Assembly (NCBI GenBank): GCA_947247005.1
Contig: OX365946.1
Coordinates: 48,758,734-48,822,733 of the forward strand
Source of the DNA: Spisula solida
Lineage: Eukaryota > Mollusca > Bivalvia > Venerida > Mactridae
Direction of reading: 5' to 3'
Length of the DNA stretch: 64,000 nucleotides
This document shows, piece by piece, positions 1 to 10,196 of this stretch (position 1 is its first letter; every line of letters begins with the position of its first letter). The notes beneath the pieces were generated by a model. That model worked only from the letters and a program-made list of their open reading frames with translations. It had not been told where the DNA came from and did not search any database. The translations under genes were made by a program, and so were the position numbers.

Positions 1-10
1 AGATGCCCTT

Positions 11-1240
11 ATGTCCATTAAGGGAATTAGCGGTAGGTTGGCCGACAGTATTCTGTTCCTCAGAAAAACGAGTGGGAATATGACAGAGGCCCTGCTCAAT
101 ACATTGGCGCGCGGTCAGGTCCCAGAGGAGTCTATGGTTATCTTCGACTTCACTAAAGATAGGTCCTTGGGTAACGAATCTGGGACTGAGGGTGAACAGT
201 CTGATGACCATGGGGCCCGTCCGGGGAAAAGCGACACAGCGTATCAATATGCGAGCGGTGAGGAGCCCCTTACCAGTGATGATGATTGTGGTAAGGTGTC
301 CCTGGTCAGAAAGTCCAAATACCACGAAAGCAAACCCGTGTATAAGACCAAGCACTACGAAAGCGAACCGGTGTATAAGGCCAAAAAGAAGTCTTAAGTC
401 CAGGTATGTAGTAGAGTCCAGTAGCGAATCTGAGGGGGAGTCGTCGGGGTCATCCGACTCTGATGAGCCTAGACGGAAGCGAACAGACAAGCTAACGAGG
501 GCCAGCCAGGTAATGAAGTCCCTACCTAACAAATTATGTATGACGGCAAAACCAGATGGAAGACCTACTACAATAGGTTCATCAGTTACGCAGAGGCATG
601 TGAGTGGACGAAGGACTAAATGCTAAATTGTCTCTGTTGGCGGTTGGAGGGCAAAGCGGCTGACTATCTCAGTATAATCATGGATAGCAAAAAGCACCTC
701 ACATACAAATACCTCATATGGAAGTTGGAGGAGCGATTCGGTGAGACTGACTTACCAGATGCGGCACAGGCGCACTTCCAGCAAGCGGTCCAGTACGCAA
801 ATGAGGACTTGGACGACTGGGCAGACAAGAGTCCTCACCCTAGGGAATAAGGCGTTGAAGGGCGTAGAGGAGGAATATGCCATGAGACAGATAGTGAGCC
901 GATTATGTCAAGGTTTGCAAGACAAAGAGGCGGGACATCACGTGTACATGAAGCAACCCAATTCCGTGCATAAGGCGATACAGATGATTCGCATGTACAC
1001 GTACACGCATGATGCTATGTTTGGTACAGGCGAGTTAAAAAGGAAATATGAGAACACCGAAGTGTTTTCTGTAGGTAAGGCCAGCTACCAACCAAAGTCC
1101 GATATGGAGACCATGAAGGAATCTATGTCGATCCTGCAGAAAACCGTGTAAGATATGGTCCTGTGTCTGCCCAAGCCGAGGGTCTGTTTCAACTGTAACG
1201 AACCAGGGCACTTCAGACGTAGTTGTCCTAAGCTGAGAGA
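11..1240 (+). pseudogene. gag: Ty3/gypsy gag (capsid plus CCHC zinc knuckle), broken
   Basis: Gag forms the retrotransposon particle. The first 385 bases encode a charged, serine-rich leader with a short repeated motif (YHESKPVYK / HYESEPVYK near 330-380). Capsid-like text follows from about 540, with motifs such as WRLEGKAADY and a KLEERFG block. A nucleocapsid CX2CX4HX4C knuckle (CFNCNEPGHFRRSC) lies at 1185-1226. The reading frame changes near 395 and 530, meets a stop at 616-618, and changes again near 830, so no single protein can be made. The order gag, protease, RT, RNase H, integrase continues downstream. The true start may lie before the window, and no 5' LTR or primer-binding site is visible. 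Family assignment is by remembered similarity plus the zinc knuckle. Confidence 0.85.
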
Positions 1241-1294
1241 GGGGGTTCTTTGAACGGGTCGGGCAACTAGGCCGCAATCCGACCCCTAAGGTGA

Positions 1295-2485
1295 GTGCAC
1301 TTGCCAACCCCTCGGGTCGTCAGGTGGGCTTATCAAGGCCTCTGTCGGGATCCGTCCCGGTTGAATCACCCTCACCTCCCCGAGAAGTCCCAAACCATGA
1401 GAGGGAAGTCAAATCCAAGGGTGTGCCCCCTTAGGGGAAACCGTGTGCATCAGAAGGGTCTGATGGTAGCGAGCCCTCTAGCGGAGAAAGATGCGGAAGG
1501 TGAAAATGTAATGATATGCCAATTAAGGTCCGTGTCTCAATTTACCATGGAAGTCAAGGTAATGGAACTAAATGTTTCAGCAGTAGTTGACACTGCGGCC
1601 ATGGTTACTATTATGTCTGATAAAGTTTATAAGAAATTGGTTAGAAAACCCCGTTTGTTGAGAGAGGTCACGCTATTAACGGCGGGGAGGGGCATGCCAA
1701 TGACTGGCATGGTAGTAGGCCCAGTGAAACTTAAAATAGGGGGTCGCTATTATTTGGAAAATCTTCATGTAGCCCCTATTGCACATGACATGCTTTTAGG
1801 CTTTGATATTTTAAGGGACACAGGTCAGGCTATCTTGGATATGGCCAGGGGGATCTTACATTTTGATGGCCAGGTTATTAATTTAGGTATGGATTCGGGT
1901 AAAAGGTCACCTTCCGTAGCGAGAGTTACAATTGCTAAACGCCTCGTAGTCCCTCCAAACTCTGTGGTGACAGCAAAGTGTAGAATGAATGTCCGGATGC
2001 CCGACTATGTTATTGAACCAGTCCAGGGTATCAAACTTATGGCCCCTCGCATTGTTAGACATGAGGGCCAAGATCCAATTGTCTGTTTAGTTAACCCGTA
2101 TGATAGGTATAGAACACTTAAGCCAGGTACTGACATCGGTCGGGCCTACGCCATCGACGAGGTACTTCCTGACAACCATGTAGAGGGTGGGGATGGTGAC
2201 ATCCCCACTGTTAGCGAAATGACGGTACCTGAAATGGGTCCGTCCACAGCCATACCTGCACATTTACAAAAAATGTATGACGATTCCTTGGAACACTTAG
2301 ACGAGGATCAGCAGATGAGGTTCGCCCAACTACTCATTGAGTACCAAGACGTGTTTGCTGAGAGTATGACCTTGGTAACTTTACAGGTGTGGATCACACG
2401 ATTGACACAGGTAACGCTAGGCCCGTCAAGCAGTGCATACGACGTACCCCGGTCTGCTTCGCTGAGGAAGAAGAGGCACACTTGA
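1295..2485 (+). pseudogene. pol: Ty3/gypsy pol: aspartic protease and linker
   Basis: This 396-residue open stretch encodes the retroviral-type aspartic protease. The active-site loop reads AVVDTAAMVTIMS at about residues 95-107, with DTAA in place of the classic D[TS]GA; I recall DTAA from other invertebrate gypsy elements, so it need not be a lesion. The C-terminal half of the fold shows LLGFDILRDTG near residue 170. The rest is the usual pol linker leading to RT (DVFAES near residue 354). The frame then slips: RT resumes in another frame from about 2389, so this ORF's last 35 residues are off-frame. The start coordinate is only the first in-frame ATG, since the protein would normally continue from gag. 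Confidence 0.8.
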
Positions 2486-3264
2486 ACAAAATGCTCCGAG
2501 CGGGAGCGATCCAGGAATCTGTGTCAGACTGGTGCTCCGCCCCTGTATTAATTAGGAAGCGCGACAAGTCACTAAGGTGGTGTGTGGATTATCGAGCTCT
2601 GAATGATGCGACTGTCAAGGACGTATTCCCTCTACCACTGGTAGACGACTGCCTTGACACTCTGTCAGGAACGGCTTGGTTTTCTAAACTAGATTCGGTG
2701 CGTATCGATGAGAAAGACCGCAAGAAAATCGCGTTCATTACTAAGTATGGGTTGTTTGAGCATATTCGTATGGGCTTTGGTCTATGCGATGCCCCGGCAA
2801 CCTATGCTCGTGTCATGAAATTGGTCATGCATGGGTTGACTTGGAAAACCGTTTTGGCATTTCTGGATGACATCGTTGTCCTTGGGACCACGTTTGAAGA
2901 ACATTTAGCGAATCTATATGATGCGTTGCAGCGGTTTCGTCAGTATTCTTTAAAACTCAAACCCAAGCAATGTTGCTTCTTTCAAAAGGAAGTAGAGTTT
3001 CTTGGTCGTATTGTAGGTAGTAACCACCTTGCGATGTCGAAGGCCGACATCCAAGTTGTTATTGATTGGCCGGAACCTAAATGCGTTAAGGATGTTGAGA
3101 GATTCATGGGCTTGGCCAATTACCACCGTAATTTTGTAAAGGATTTTCCACGTGTTTCAGAACCGTTATATGCGGTCACTCGTAAAGGTCAGTTTGCATG
3201 GGGGCCAGAACAAGTAGAATCTTTCAACAATCTTGACAAACCCTCCTGTATTAGCATTGCCTAA
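2389..3264 (+). pseudogene. pol: Ty3/gypsy pol: reverse transcriptase
   Basis: RNA-directed DNA polymerase domain that copies the element's RNA into cDNA in cytoplasmic particles. Visible blocks in order are the entry region (APVLIRKRDKSLRWCVDYRA), palm motif A (WFSKLD), the LCDAPATYARV block, motif C as FLDDIVVLG, and LKLKPKQCCFF with VEFLGRIVG in the thumb. Catalytic aspartates of motif A (KLD) and motif C (LDD) are present. About eight residues are missing directly after KLD, where relatives usually have a stretch ending in YWQ, before RIDEKDRKK. That deletion damages motif A although it keeps the frame. The ORF loses frame at about 3230, just before RNase H. This is the best preserved domain of the element. 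Confidence 0.92.
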
Positions 3265-3627
3265 TGCAGAAGATCCTTTCATATTGGACACATATAGTTC
3301 TGACTATGCGATCGGGGCAGAACTAATCCAGGTACAAAATGGTGTTGAGAAAGTAATTGCATACGGCAGTTACTCGATGACTAAAGAACAACGCAGGTAT
3401 TGTACGACCAGGAAGGAACTCTTAGCGATAGTCCGATTCACTAGACAGTTTCGACACTAACTTCTGGTATGTCCTTTCATTGTCAGAACTGATCACTCGA
3501 GTTTGACATGGCTGTTATGGTTTAAGGAGCCACAGGGGCAGTTAGCGAGATGGCTTGAAGAGCTATAACAATACAACATGGTAATCCAACATAGAAGCAG
3601 GCAACAGAAGGTCAGTGCGAGGCGTAT
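3233..3627 (+). pseudogene. pol: Ty3/gypsy pol: RNase H, catalytic residue lost
   Basis: RNase H removes the RNA strand of the RNA/DNA hybrid during reverse transcription. The core reads from PFILDTYSSDYAIGAEL through TRKELLAIVRFTRQFRH in one frame, stops at 3458-3460, and resumes in another frame with RTDHSSLTWLL and GQLARWLEEL before a stop at 3567-3569. In the family the first catalytic aspartate sits in a TDAS-like motif. Here that position reads TYSS, so the aspartate appears to be tyrosine. The glutamate of KELL and the aspartate of RTDHSS are retained. Together with the frameshift and stop, this copy is inactive. Confidence 0.85.
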
Positions 3628-4476
3628 CGTGCGGATGTCAGGTTGGAGCAATTGCCCTGTGGGGGATGCCGTTATTGCGCGAAGGCCCTTGCGAATTGGG
3701 GGTCGTTCAATGAACAGGTAGACGAGGTTATTCCGTTGATGTATGGGTGCCATCTTACCATGGGTAGCGCCAGGGTGGGTGGATCTCCGGATATAGGTGA
3801 AGTGGTCCAGGGGAAAGCATTGTTGCGGACAGGGGAGAAATCTAGTCTGGGTAGCGCCAGGGTGGGTTGATCTCCGGATAGAGGTGGGGAGGCATCCTCA
3901 CTGGGAAGGTCAACAAGTGCTCTGGGTCTAGCTTCACTGGGAAATTCCTTGGGTAGCACCGGGGAGGTATATACACAACGGGAGGGAACTCATGAAGCCT
4001 TAATTAGACATGTCAGCAAGGGTATCGGGCCAAAGCAGTCAGTGCGTTTTGACGAAAATGCAATTTTAAGACCTATAGATAATGTATTAAGGGTAAACCA
4101 ACTGTTTGATACATTCTTAAATTGCCCCGAGTCGAGTTGTGCAGATGAAACTGTGGCCATAAATGAAAGCGATGTCAACTATTTGCGATTGGTAGTTGAC
4201 GAGATACCGTGGGACCCGGGGGAAGGTGTTTACCTTGGCCCCCTGTATGGTGTTGATGTGGCCGAGCTTATCCAAGCTGAAGATCAAGATCCAAATCTAT
4301 CGTTGCTGCTCAATTGGTTAAAAACAAAGCAAATGCCCGGGGAGGCGGATTTGTTTCAGTCTAGCCCAGCTGCCAAATCATACTGGTTAAATAAAGAACT
4401 GTTCTTATTTATAGATAGGGTTTTATACAGGAACATCCCCAAATCCCAGGACACTTTGTTGTTGTTGCCAGTTGTA
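3628..4476 (+). pseudogene. pol: Ty3/gypsy pol: RNase H-integrase linker and start of integrase
   Basis: A conserved linker (EQLPCGGCRYCAKALANWGS, about 3643-3700) is followed by a locally repetitive insert (3755-3960) that repeats a GGGTAGCGCCAGGGTGGGT unit at about 3761 and 3849, and ends near GGGTAGCACC. From 3949 a 183-residue ORF runs into the integrase lead-in, with AELIQAEDQDPNLSLLLNWL and VLYRNIPKSQDTLLLLP. In relatives the HHCC zinc-binding motif comes directly after that point. Here the similarity stops near 4476 and non-retroviral sequence begins; the matching integrase text resumes about 4.6 kb later near 9,110. Confidence 0.78.
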
Positions 4477-4487
4477 TCGTATAACTT

Positions 4488-5105
4488 TTACGATAAATGA
4501 ACATTCCTTTTATGCCTAAGCATGTTAGATTGATACTGAAATGGACGTCCACAGTCGCAAACATACTTGATCTGTCCATGTTGTGCATCTTTATGCCGCT
4601 TTAGAGATGCGGTGTCTGAAAGTGCAGACATGCAAACATCACACTTAATGCCAGTTTTTCCTGAGCATATCTTCTGGTGAGAGTTCCGCCGGTACCGGTT
4701 ACTGAACGATTTTGAACAAATTTCGCAAGAATGAGGTTTTATCCCTGAATGATAACTAATGTGGTCCTGGTAACTGGACAAGTCAATGCAGCCTTCAAAC
4801 TATCACAACTTTCGCTATGTTTTATCTTCACATGTTTTTTTAAGTTGGCTTTATTGGAAAATTCGGTGCCACAATCATTACACAGGCAGCACTTCTTGTG
4901 AACTGTCGTCTTGCATCAAACGCCCGAACCAGAGGCATGATCAGTGCGAGCCTCCAAGTTGGATTCTGATGAAACATTGTTGTTGATATCAGTTACGTCT
5001 TGAGAAGTCATTATCTCTTCCTCAGCTGCTAAACTGGCGAATGACCCGTCTAAAGGGTCATCGAAATACATATCTTCGTTGTTAAAATCCATGATTGCAT
5101 AAAGT
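4488..5105 (-). pseudogene. C2H2 zinc-finger protein, minus strand, disrupted
   Basis: Read on the minus strand, an acceptor-like CCTCTTTTTCAG ends at 5106 and an ATG follows at 5092. The first 58 codons encode an acidic N-terminus (MDFNNEDMYFDDPLDG...), typical of a regulatory domain. An in-frame TGA at 4916-4918 interrupts it. The same frame then gives a C2H2 finger (CNDCGTEFSNKANLKKH, about 4817-4882). A frame change near 4795 is needed to reach three more fingers at 4488-4781: CEICSKSFSNRYRRNSHQKIC, CDVCMSALSDTASLKRH and a shortened CDCGRPFQYQSNMLRH. Multi-finger C2H2 proteins usually bind DNA in the nucleus. I cannot name an orthologue. The stop and frame change make it a pseudogene, unless short unrecognised introns explain them. 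Confidence 0.7.
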
Positions 5106-5314
5106 CTGAAAAAGAGGAAACAGTTATATATTAAATATTTTTGAAACATCAATGGACATGTTAAACTAAACTTATACTCGTTTAAACCATTAGCAGTTAC
5201 AGACTGTCTGTTTACCATTTTATGCCAACGTGTAGTCTCACATATGAATTTGTTGAAGCTATATAAGCTATTCACGTTGTCGATATCACAAAATCGGATT
5301 GAACAAGTTACATA

Positions 5315-5472
5315 TACGTGTGTATAACACCGATACATGCGAGACTACCTCTGGGTTTCCAACTAGTTCATCTCTAGTTGGGTGGGAAATGACCAAGTGT
5401 CCCGGCCGAGATTCGAACCAGGGACCTCCCGATCAGTAGTCAAGTGAGTTATCCACTCTACCACCATGCCAT
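5315..5472 (-). mobile_element. tRNA-derived SINE, minus strand
   Basis: On the minus strand the sequence begins TGGCATGGTGGTAGAGTGGA (an A-box-like segment, about 5447-5470). It carries a B box GGTTCGAATC (complement of 5410-5419), the hallmark internal promoter of a tRNA-derived SINE. A shared body follows (complement of 5318-5400). A longer copy of the same family, also minus, lies at 21,300-21,640. No intact tRNA cloverleaf is claimed. Confidence 0.8.
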
Positions 5473-6111
5473 GTTAGTTTTAAATGAAATATGAAGCGCA
5501 AGGTATGCAAGAAAAAGAATTTTCAACCGGTTGCTCGTGCATATGGCCGTGATATGGAACCAACCGTTCAAATGCTTTACGGATTGAAATAATTAAAAAT
5601 ATGATAAAATAATCGTCACTGACAGCTATAATTATATCAAGGTTGTGATATAATACCTTACTAAGTCATTTAAGGTAGATCCTACCCCTTGAAAATGCTT
5701 GAAAAACATACACTTGATAAAAACTATTTCAAACAGCGTATGTCATCTGATTTTATCATATATTATAGGAAACCATTGTAGCACTTGCATGTGATGTGAA
5801 ATGTACCATATAGTCGCCTTATTCAAATGCTAGCACTAAAATAAACAGGCTGAGTATTTTTCCCAATCAGTCTATATAGATCATTCGGTCTATAATAGCT
5901 CGTTTTGGCTATTTACGGAACAATAGAAAGTGTGATGATGCTTCCTAAAAAACGGCTTATCCGAAAGCGCGTATCCGAAGTACCCCAACACTTAATGAAA
6001 GTCACTAACCTTTCCATACATGATGTTTCCCAACATATTCAGCTTCCCAGTTGCTGCGCCGATACATATAAGATAGGGAGAATAGCAAAATATACATCAA
6101 ATGGGCATTAC
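5473..6111. other. AT-rich noncoding stretch, possible intron
   Basis: No coding signal is seen. On the minus strand this lies between a donor-like CAG|GTAATG (exon end at 6112) and the acceptor at 5106, so it may be the bulk of a 5' intron of the zinc-finger pseudogene. A 72-codon plus-strand ORF at 5905-6123 has no recognisable motif and begins at a TTG, so it is not called. Confidence 0.4.
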
Positions 6112-6200
6112 CTGGTCAAATAAAGCAAAAGTTTGCAGTTTTTTTCGTTCGTGGACGAATCTGTTTCTGTACCGGAAGTGTTTGTATAAGACCGCGACGA
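6112..6200 (-). promoter_or_regulatory. Candidate promoter and first exon with ETS-type site
   Basis: A consensus ETS/GABP-type motif ACCGGAAGTG occurs at 6171-6180, about 60 bases upstream (minus strand) of a consensus splice donor at 6111-6112. ETS sites close to the start are common in TATA-less animal promoters. Placed upstream of the zinc-finger coding exon, this would fit a short noncoding first exon. The call is inference from motif order only. Confidence 0.35.
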
Positions 6201-6711
6201 ATGCAACTTATTTTTTGGTTATTATCGGATTCTGCTGGATTCTGATGCAGCATCCATCTAAAAACTAAAAATAGCTTATTTATGTATAGGGTGTGTACAA
6301 AAAAACGAATCTATTTATTGGTTTATTTTTTTGCTGATGTAACGCATATACATTATATGCCCTCGTTCTGGTCACTTCCTGTCTTTGAAGGTCAACGCAC
6401 GAGAACACGTAGCAGTTTACAAGAAAGAGAAAACTAACTCACAATGGTTTGTTCTATTTAAATTATTCGTCTTCTGTTTGCATTATACAGGTATCTTCGT
6501 CGCATGTTTCCTCTGCAATATAAATCAATATATCACACTTATATTTTTTCCACATTTATATGGAATGACTTTGCATATTCCATTTTGGATTCAATAATTT
6601 TTTTAATACGTATTACTGTATAACTATAGGCGACATTGATGTTTACTACAAACGATTCTAAAATAAAAACCAATGCGTCCTAGATGAAATTTAGAGACTG
6701 TTATTTTACAG

Positions 6712-6864
6712 GAAAATAATTCGTTCAACCCAGGGAAAAATGTGAAGGGTCAACCATGTAGGGCCAAACAGCACCACGTTGGCGCAATAAAGCACGAATA
6801 TATTGCAGATGCTGCTGCAAGGGCCTGCTCGCAGAGCAAACGCTTAAAGACTATAGAGGAAAAG
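6712..6864 (+). CDS. Candidate internal exon, 51 codons, phase 0 at both ends
   Basis: A pyrimidine-rich acceptor (TTATTTTACAG ending at 6711) and a consensus donor (AAAAG|GTAAGA at 6864/6865) bracket exactly 153 bases that are open in one frame from edge to edge. The peptide is basic and histidine-rich, with VKGQPCRAKQHHVGAIKHEY in its first half and an alanine/lysine-rich helix-like second half. I do not recognise the family. Partner exons were not found in the neighbouring AT-rich sequence. The exon lies on the opposite strand to the zinc-finger pseudogene, about 530 bases past its putative promoter, so a divergent gene pair is possible. Chance occurrence of such a tidy exon is not excluded. 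Confidence 0.4.
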
Positions 6865-9080
6865 GTAAGACTTATTTACCATCTAACGTTGGTGGTCCAG
6901 TTGAATTTTCCAATGCAGTTTTTCAAAATGTCAAACGTTATCATTATTGTATTTTATAATACGAACTCATTGAATATACTTTATAATCAATCGTCGCAAG
7001 GGCATGCCAGGCTTGAAATTAGCTGCTGGTGTTTTGTTTACGAGAAAAACACCTTCATGTTGATGTGTAATTTCGACAAGGAAGTCGCCATGTTTGATCC
7101 CTCCTGTCACCACAGTAAACGTACAGCAACGTGTTTTTCAAACAAAGTAATCAACATAATCGATAGCCAGATCGAATAATGAACTTTATTGCATTCATAA
7201 TTTATCATCTTTACAAACGATCCTACGATAATAACAATGAAATCCAAATATTTATAAGTTATATATTCATCTCGTTTGTTTACGAATTTCGCGCTGTGTA
7301 GCAAATTTATATTCATGCGCCAAAGTAGTGCGACAGTTTATCGACGAAATCAATATGATGCGGTGTTCATAATGTGCCGTTCATAACAAATAATGACATC
7401 GAATACAATATGATACTTACGGTTTAACAGTTTAATATAAGTCCCAATGAAACATCAACATCAGCATTTTCCTATCTCAACACATGCTGCACATGTTAGC
7501 GAATTGATAATCTGATATGTGTTACGAGGCTGTCTGTCAAACTTTATTTTAGTTAAATTACAAAAGTACTATGCGTTTTTAAATAATCCTTATGTTAATT
7601 ATGCTCGTATAATCATCGCAAACACAGTTTTGTAACTTGATTGTCTTGATTGTTTCTCGATCACATACAGTTTGTGTAAAATCGGTCATTACACATTCTG
7701 TCAGAAATATTCAATCCACACGAATAGTCCGTGCAAATGTTACAACTTGATCGGTAAGTTTATGTATGGTGTGAGGTTACTGCCATGCTATATTATCGTC
7801 TGCAAATAGGTTTTTGAGTAATATTTAACCATTTTAACACACAAACTGACCAAATACAGCATTTTTCCATGTTAAAAGAAACGGGCTAACGGACGGTACA
7901 AACGTTATCAGTGACCAGTTCGACTATAGATAAATAAGCAATTTATTTGGTATATAAACAAATAAAATACAGTGGAAAGGAATATCTAACTAAATATGTT
8001 TATAAATGAAAGAAATACTAAAGCTTTAATTAATTTTCCATAAACCTGTTTCAGTTCTTTCGAGGCAACTTAAAACTTTTACAAATAATCGGGTTTTAAG
8101 TCTTATAGACCCGATAAAATCGGTTATCGACAAACCAATAACTATCTGGTCCGTCAGGTCCACCGTACCCTAAACTATTTAGGATTTATTAAAAGTAGGC
8201 CTTCATACATACACATGTGATAGATTTTAATTCATGTTGATGTATTTTATTGTTCAAAATCAATGCATTTTGACTGCTTTTATTTAAATGAATGGGCAGG
8301 CATGACCTTGTTCAAATAGTTGACAAACACAATTTCTAATTTTTCTAGCATTTTGTTACCCAATAAATGAGACTGACATTTTGAAAAATGTATACCTATT
8401 TTGTAATTAACTTTTTATAAATACATTTTTATAACAAGTGAATATAACAAAACACTTGTTGATATAGATTATTTGAACTTTAAGCTACAAAATGATGTAT
8501 GAGACTAATGTGTTTCTCTGCTAAAAGGGTATTTAAATCACTGAAGAAAAAAACACATTTTCGCCCCCTAGAATGAACCTTAAAGGTAACGCCTTAGGTA
8601 ATTGGTGCTATAGGAGCGAATCTGAGCATTTTCAGGGTTATCATGACGCAAAGTCGACGATTTATACAATAATGTAAGTGGTAATCATACTCAGACTCCC
8701 CTACAGGGTCTATATAACCGAACTGAGTCTTAATCATCAGCAACATCCATCCTATATTGTCCGCAGATTGAATAAATAGCATAGATGTGCTTGAAAAAGG
8801 CCTAGTGTCAGTGTTATCCACCTCTACTAGAAAGTTGGTGTCATTGTTATCTACTATACACAGAAAAGTAGTGTCATTGTTATCATTTTTCATCTACCGG
8901 AAATGTGCAGATAAACGACAGAAAAAGAAAACCTGGTTACTTATCAAGTGATAACTCGCTTGTTTTCGTTTCTTTCTGTCCAGGAATATACCGATGTATC
9001 AGCCATTTATTCATCTCAAAGAAACTACAAACAGATCTGATAGAATCCATCATGTTGATAGGTAAAACGTAAAAAAACTT
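6865..9080. other. AT-rich noncoding part of the inserted block
   Basis: No supported gene is seen. ORFs here are short and compositionally random. A 99-codon minus-strand ORF (8594-8893) owes its length partly to three degenerate copies of a unit of about 31 bases (GTGTCATTGTTATC-like, 8806-8885), which translate as repeated DNNDT motifs. I see no RNA gene or clear transposon ends. Confidence 0.5.
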
Positions 9081-9105
9081 ACACCTGTAGTGTCCAACTA
9101 TCATG

Positions 9106-9779
9106 CTAGTGTCTACGCACCACGTTATACGGTGTGATACATGGTATGGTCTAGGCAAGCATGTGGCTGCCTTTGTTGCTGGATGTGAGGTATGTAACCA
9201 GTGTAAGAAAGAAGGTATGCGCAAGGGTAAGTGTCCGATGACCGAATATCATGTTGGGGCCCCCATGGGGTCCCTTTCCAGATTTTCACAGATCAGGGAA
9301 GGAACTTCGAGTCTAAGCTGTTTAGCGAGCTATGTCAAATACTGGAAGTCCATAAGGCACGTACTACCCCGTACAGGCCTTCCTCAAACGGACAGGTTGA
9401 AAGGTATAACAAAACTTTGATTGATGCCGTCCATTGCTTTATTGGTAAGTCGCAAACCAGGTGGGACCTATTCATTCCGCAGATAGCTGGTGCCTTGAGG
9501 TCTTCTGTCAACCGACACACCGGCTTTACTGCCAATATGCTGATGCTGGGAAGGGAGGTAAGTACTCCTGCTCATATCATGTTCCCACAGGCGAGTGATA
9601 GCGACAAATATGGTAACGTTGATGAGTATGTAGCGGTTCTGGTTCAGGAAATGGAAAAAGCTCATCAAATTGCGAGACAGAGGCTTCAGCAAGCGAGTAA
9701 GCTAATGAAGCGCAGTTACGACCTGAGGGTGATGGAACGCACATACAGCGTTGGTGATATAGTTTACATGTTGGACTAA
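9106..9779 (+). pseudogene. pol: Ty3/gypsy integrase: partial zinc domain and catalytic core with deletion
   Basis: Integrase joins the element's cDNA to the chromosome. The segment resumes with WYGLGKHV and the second half of the zinc motif (CEVCNQC, about 9187-9207), then GKCPMTEYHVGAPM. It then jumps straight to PFQIFTDQGRNFESKLF, with a frame change near 9270. In relatives roughly 70 residues lie between these points and include the first catalytic aspartate of the DDE triad; they are absent. The second aspartate (TDQG) and the glutamate (SSNGQVERYN) remain. The frame closes at 9777-9779, just before the C-terminal domain resumes in the next frame. Confidence 0.88.
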
Positions 9780-10183
9780 GCGTCAATCCAGGGTCAATGT
9801 AAGAAGTTGTGCCCCCGTGGAAGGGACCCGGTATAAGTGTAGAGGCATTATCTTCTTATATTTTCAGAGTAAGGGTCAGGAATGCAGTGTTTGTTGTCAA
9901 TTACGATCGGATCAAGCCTTGTCGGGACCGAGTCTTGTCCAAGTGGGTCACCAGCTGGAAGGAGAACCCTGTGGTTGGTGTGGGTGATGCTGGGGTGGGT
10001 AAGGTCTGTTTTTGCAGGAAAGAATGGCAAGGTCGCTTCATGATCCATTGTGACTACTGCTCTGAGTGGTACCATGGCGCTTGTGTGGATATTGGCACAA
10101 CCGAGGCACTTAGCATCGACAAGTACAAGTGTGCTGATTGTATCAAACGAACGAAGAGAAAGGTACCCGGTACATTAACTTAA
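9780..10183 (+). CDS. pol: Integrase C-terminal domain fused to a PHD finger (copy 1)
   Basis: One open frame, from about 9809 to the stop at 10,183, contains both the integrase C-terminal fold (PPWKGPG..., ...RIKPCRDR) and a complete PHD zinc finger. The finger's ligands are spaced C-X1-C-X11-C-X2-C-X4-H-X2-C-X15-C-X2-C (CFC, CDYC, EWYHGAC, KCADC; about 10,008-10,142). GRFMIHCD and EWYHGAC resemble the PHF2/PHF8/KDM7 type of PHD, known for H3K4me3 binding; the methionine and tryptophan at the usual cage positions are present. A reader here could steer integration to active chromatin, as chromodomains are thought to do in chromoviruses. Targeting is inference. The domain order is direct observation, repeated in the second tandem copy apart from a frame break. 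Confidence 0.85.
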
Positions 10184-10196
10184 CCGTGATTTCCTT

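Larger units (their letters stand above)
4480..9105. other. 4.6-kb foreign block splitting the integrase
   Basis: Integrase similarity breaks at about 4476 and continues in the correct domain order at about 9,110, so the intervening DNA was inserted into, or replaced part of, a single gypsy copy. About 25-30 residues holding the two histidines of the HHCC motif are missing at the junction, so replacement or flanking loss is likely. The block holds a minus-strand zinc-finger pseudogene, a SINE and a plus-strand exon candidate. I could not find convincing terminal inverted repeats or a target duplication at its ends, so its mode of arrival is unknown. Confidence 0.7.
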
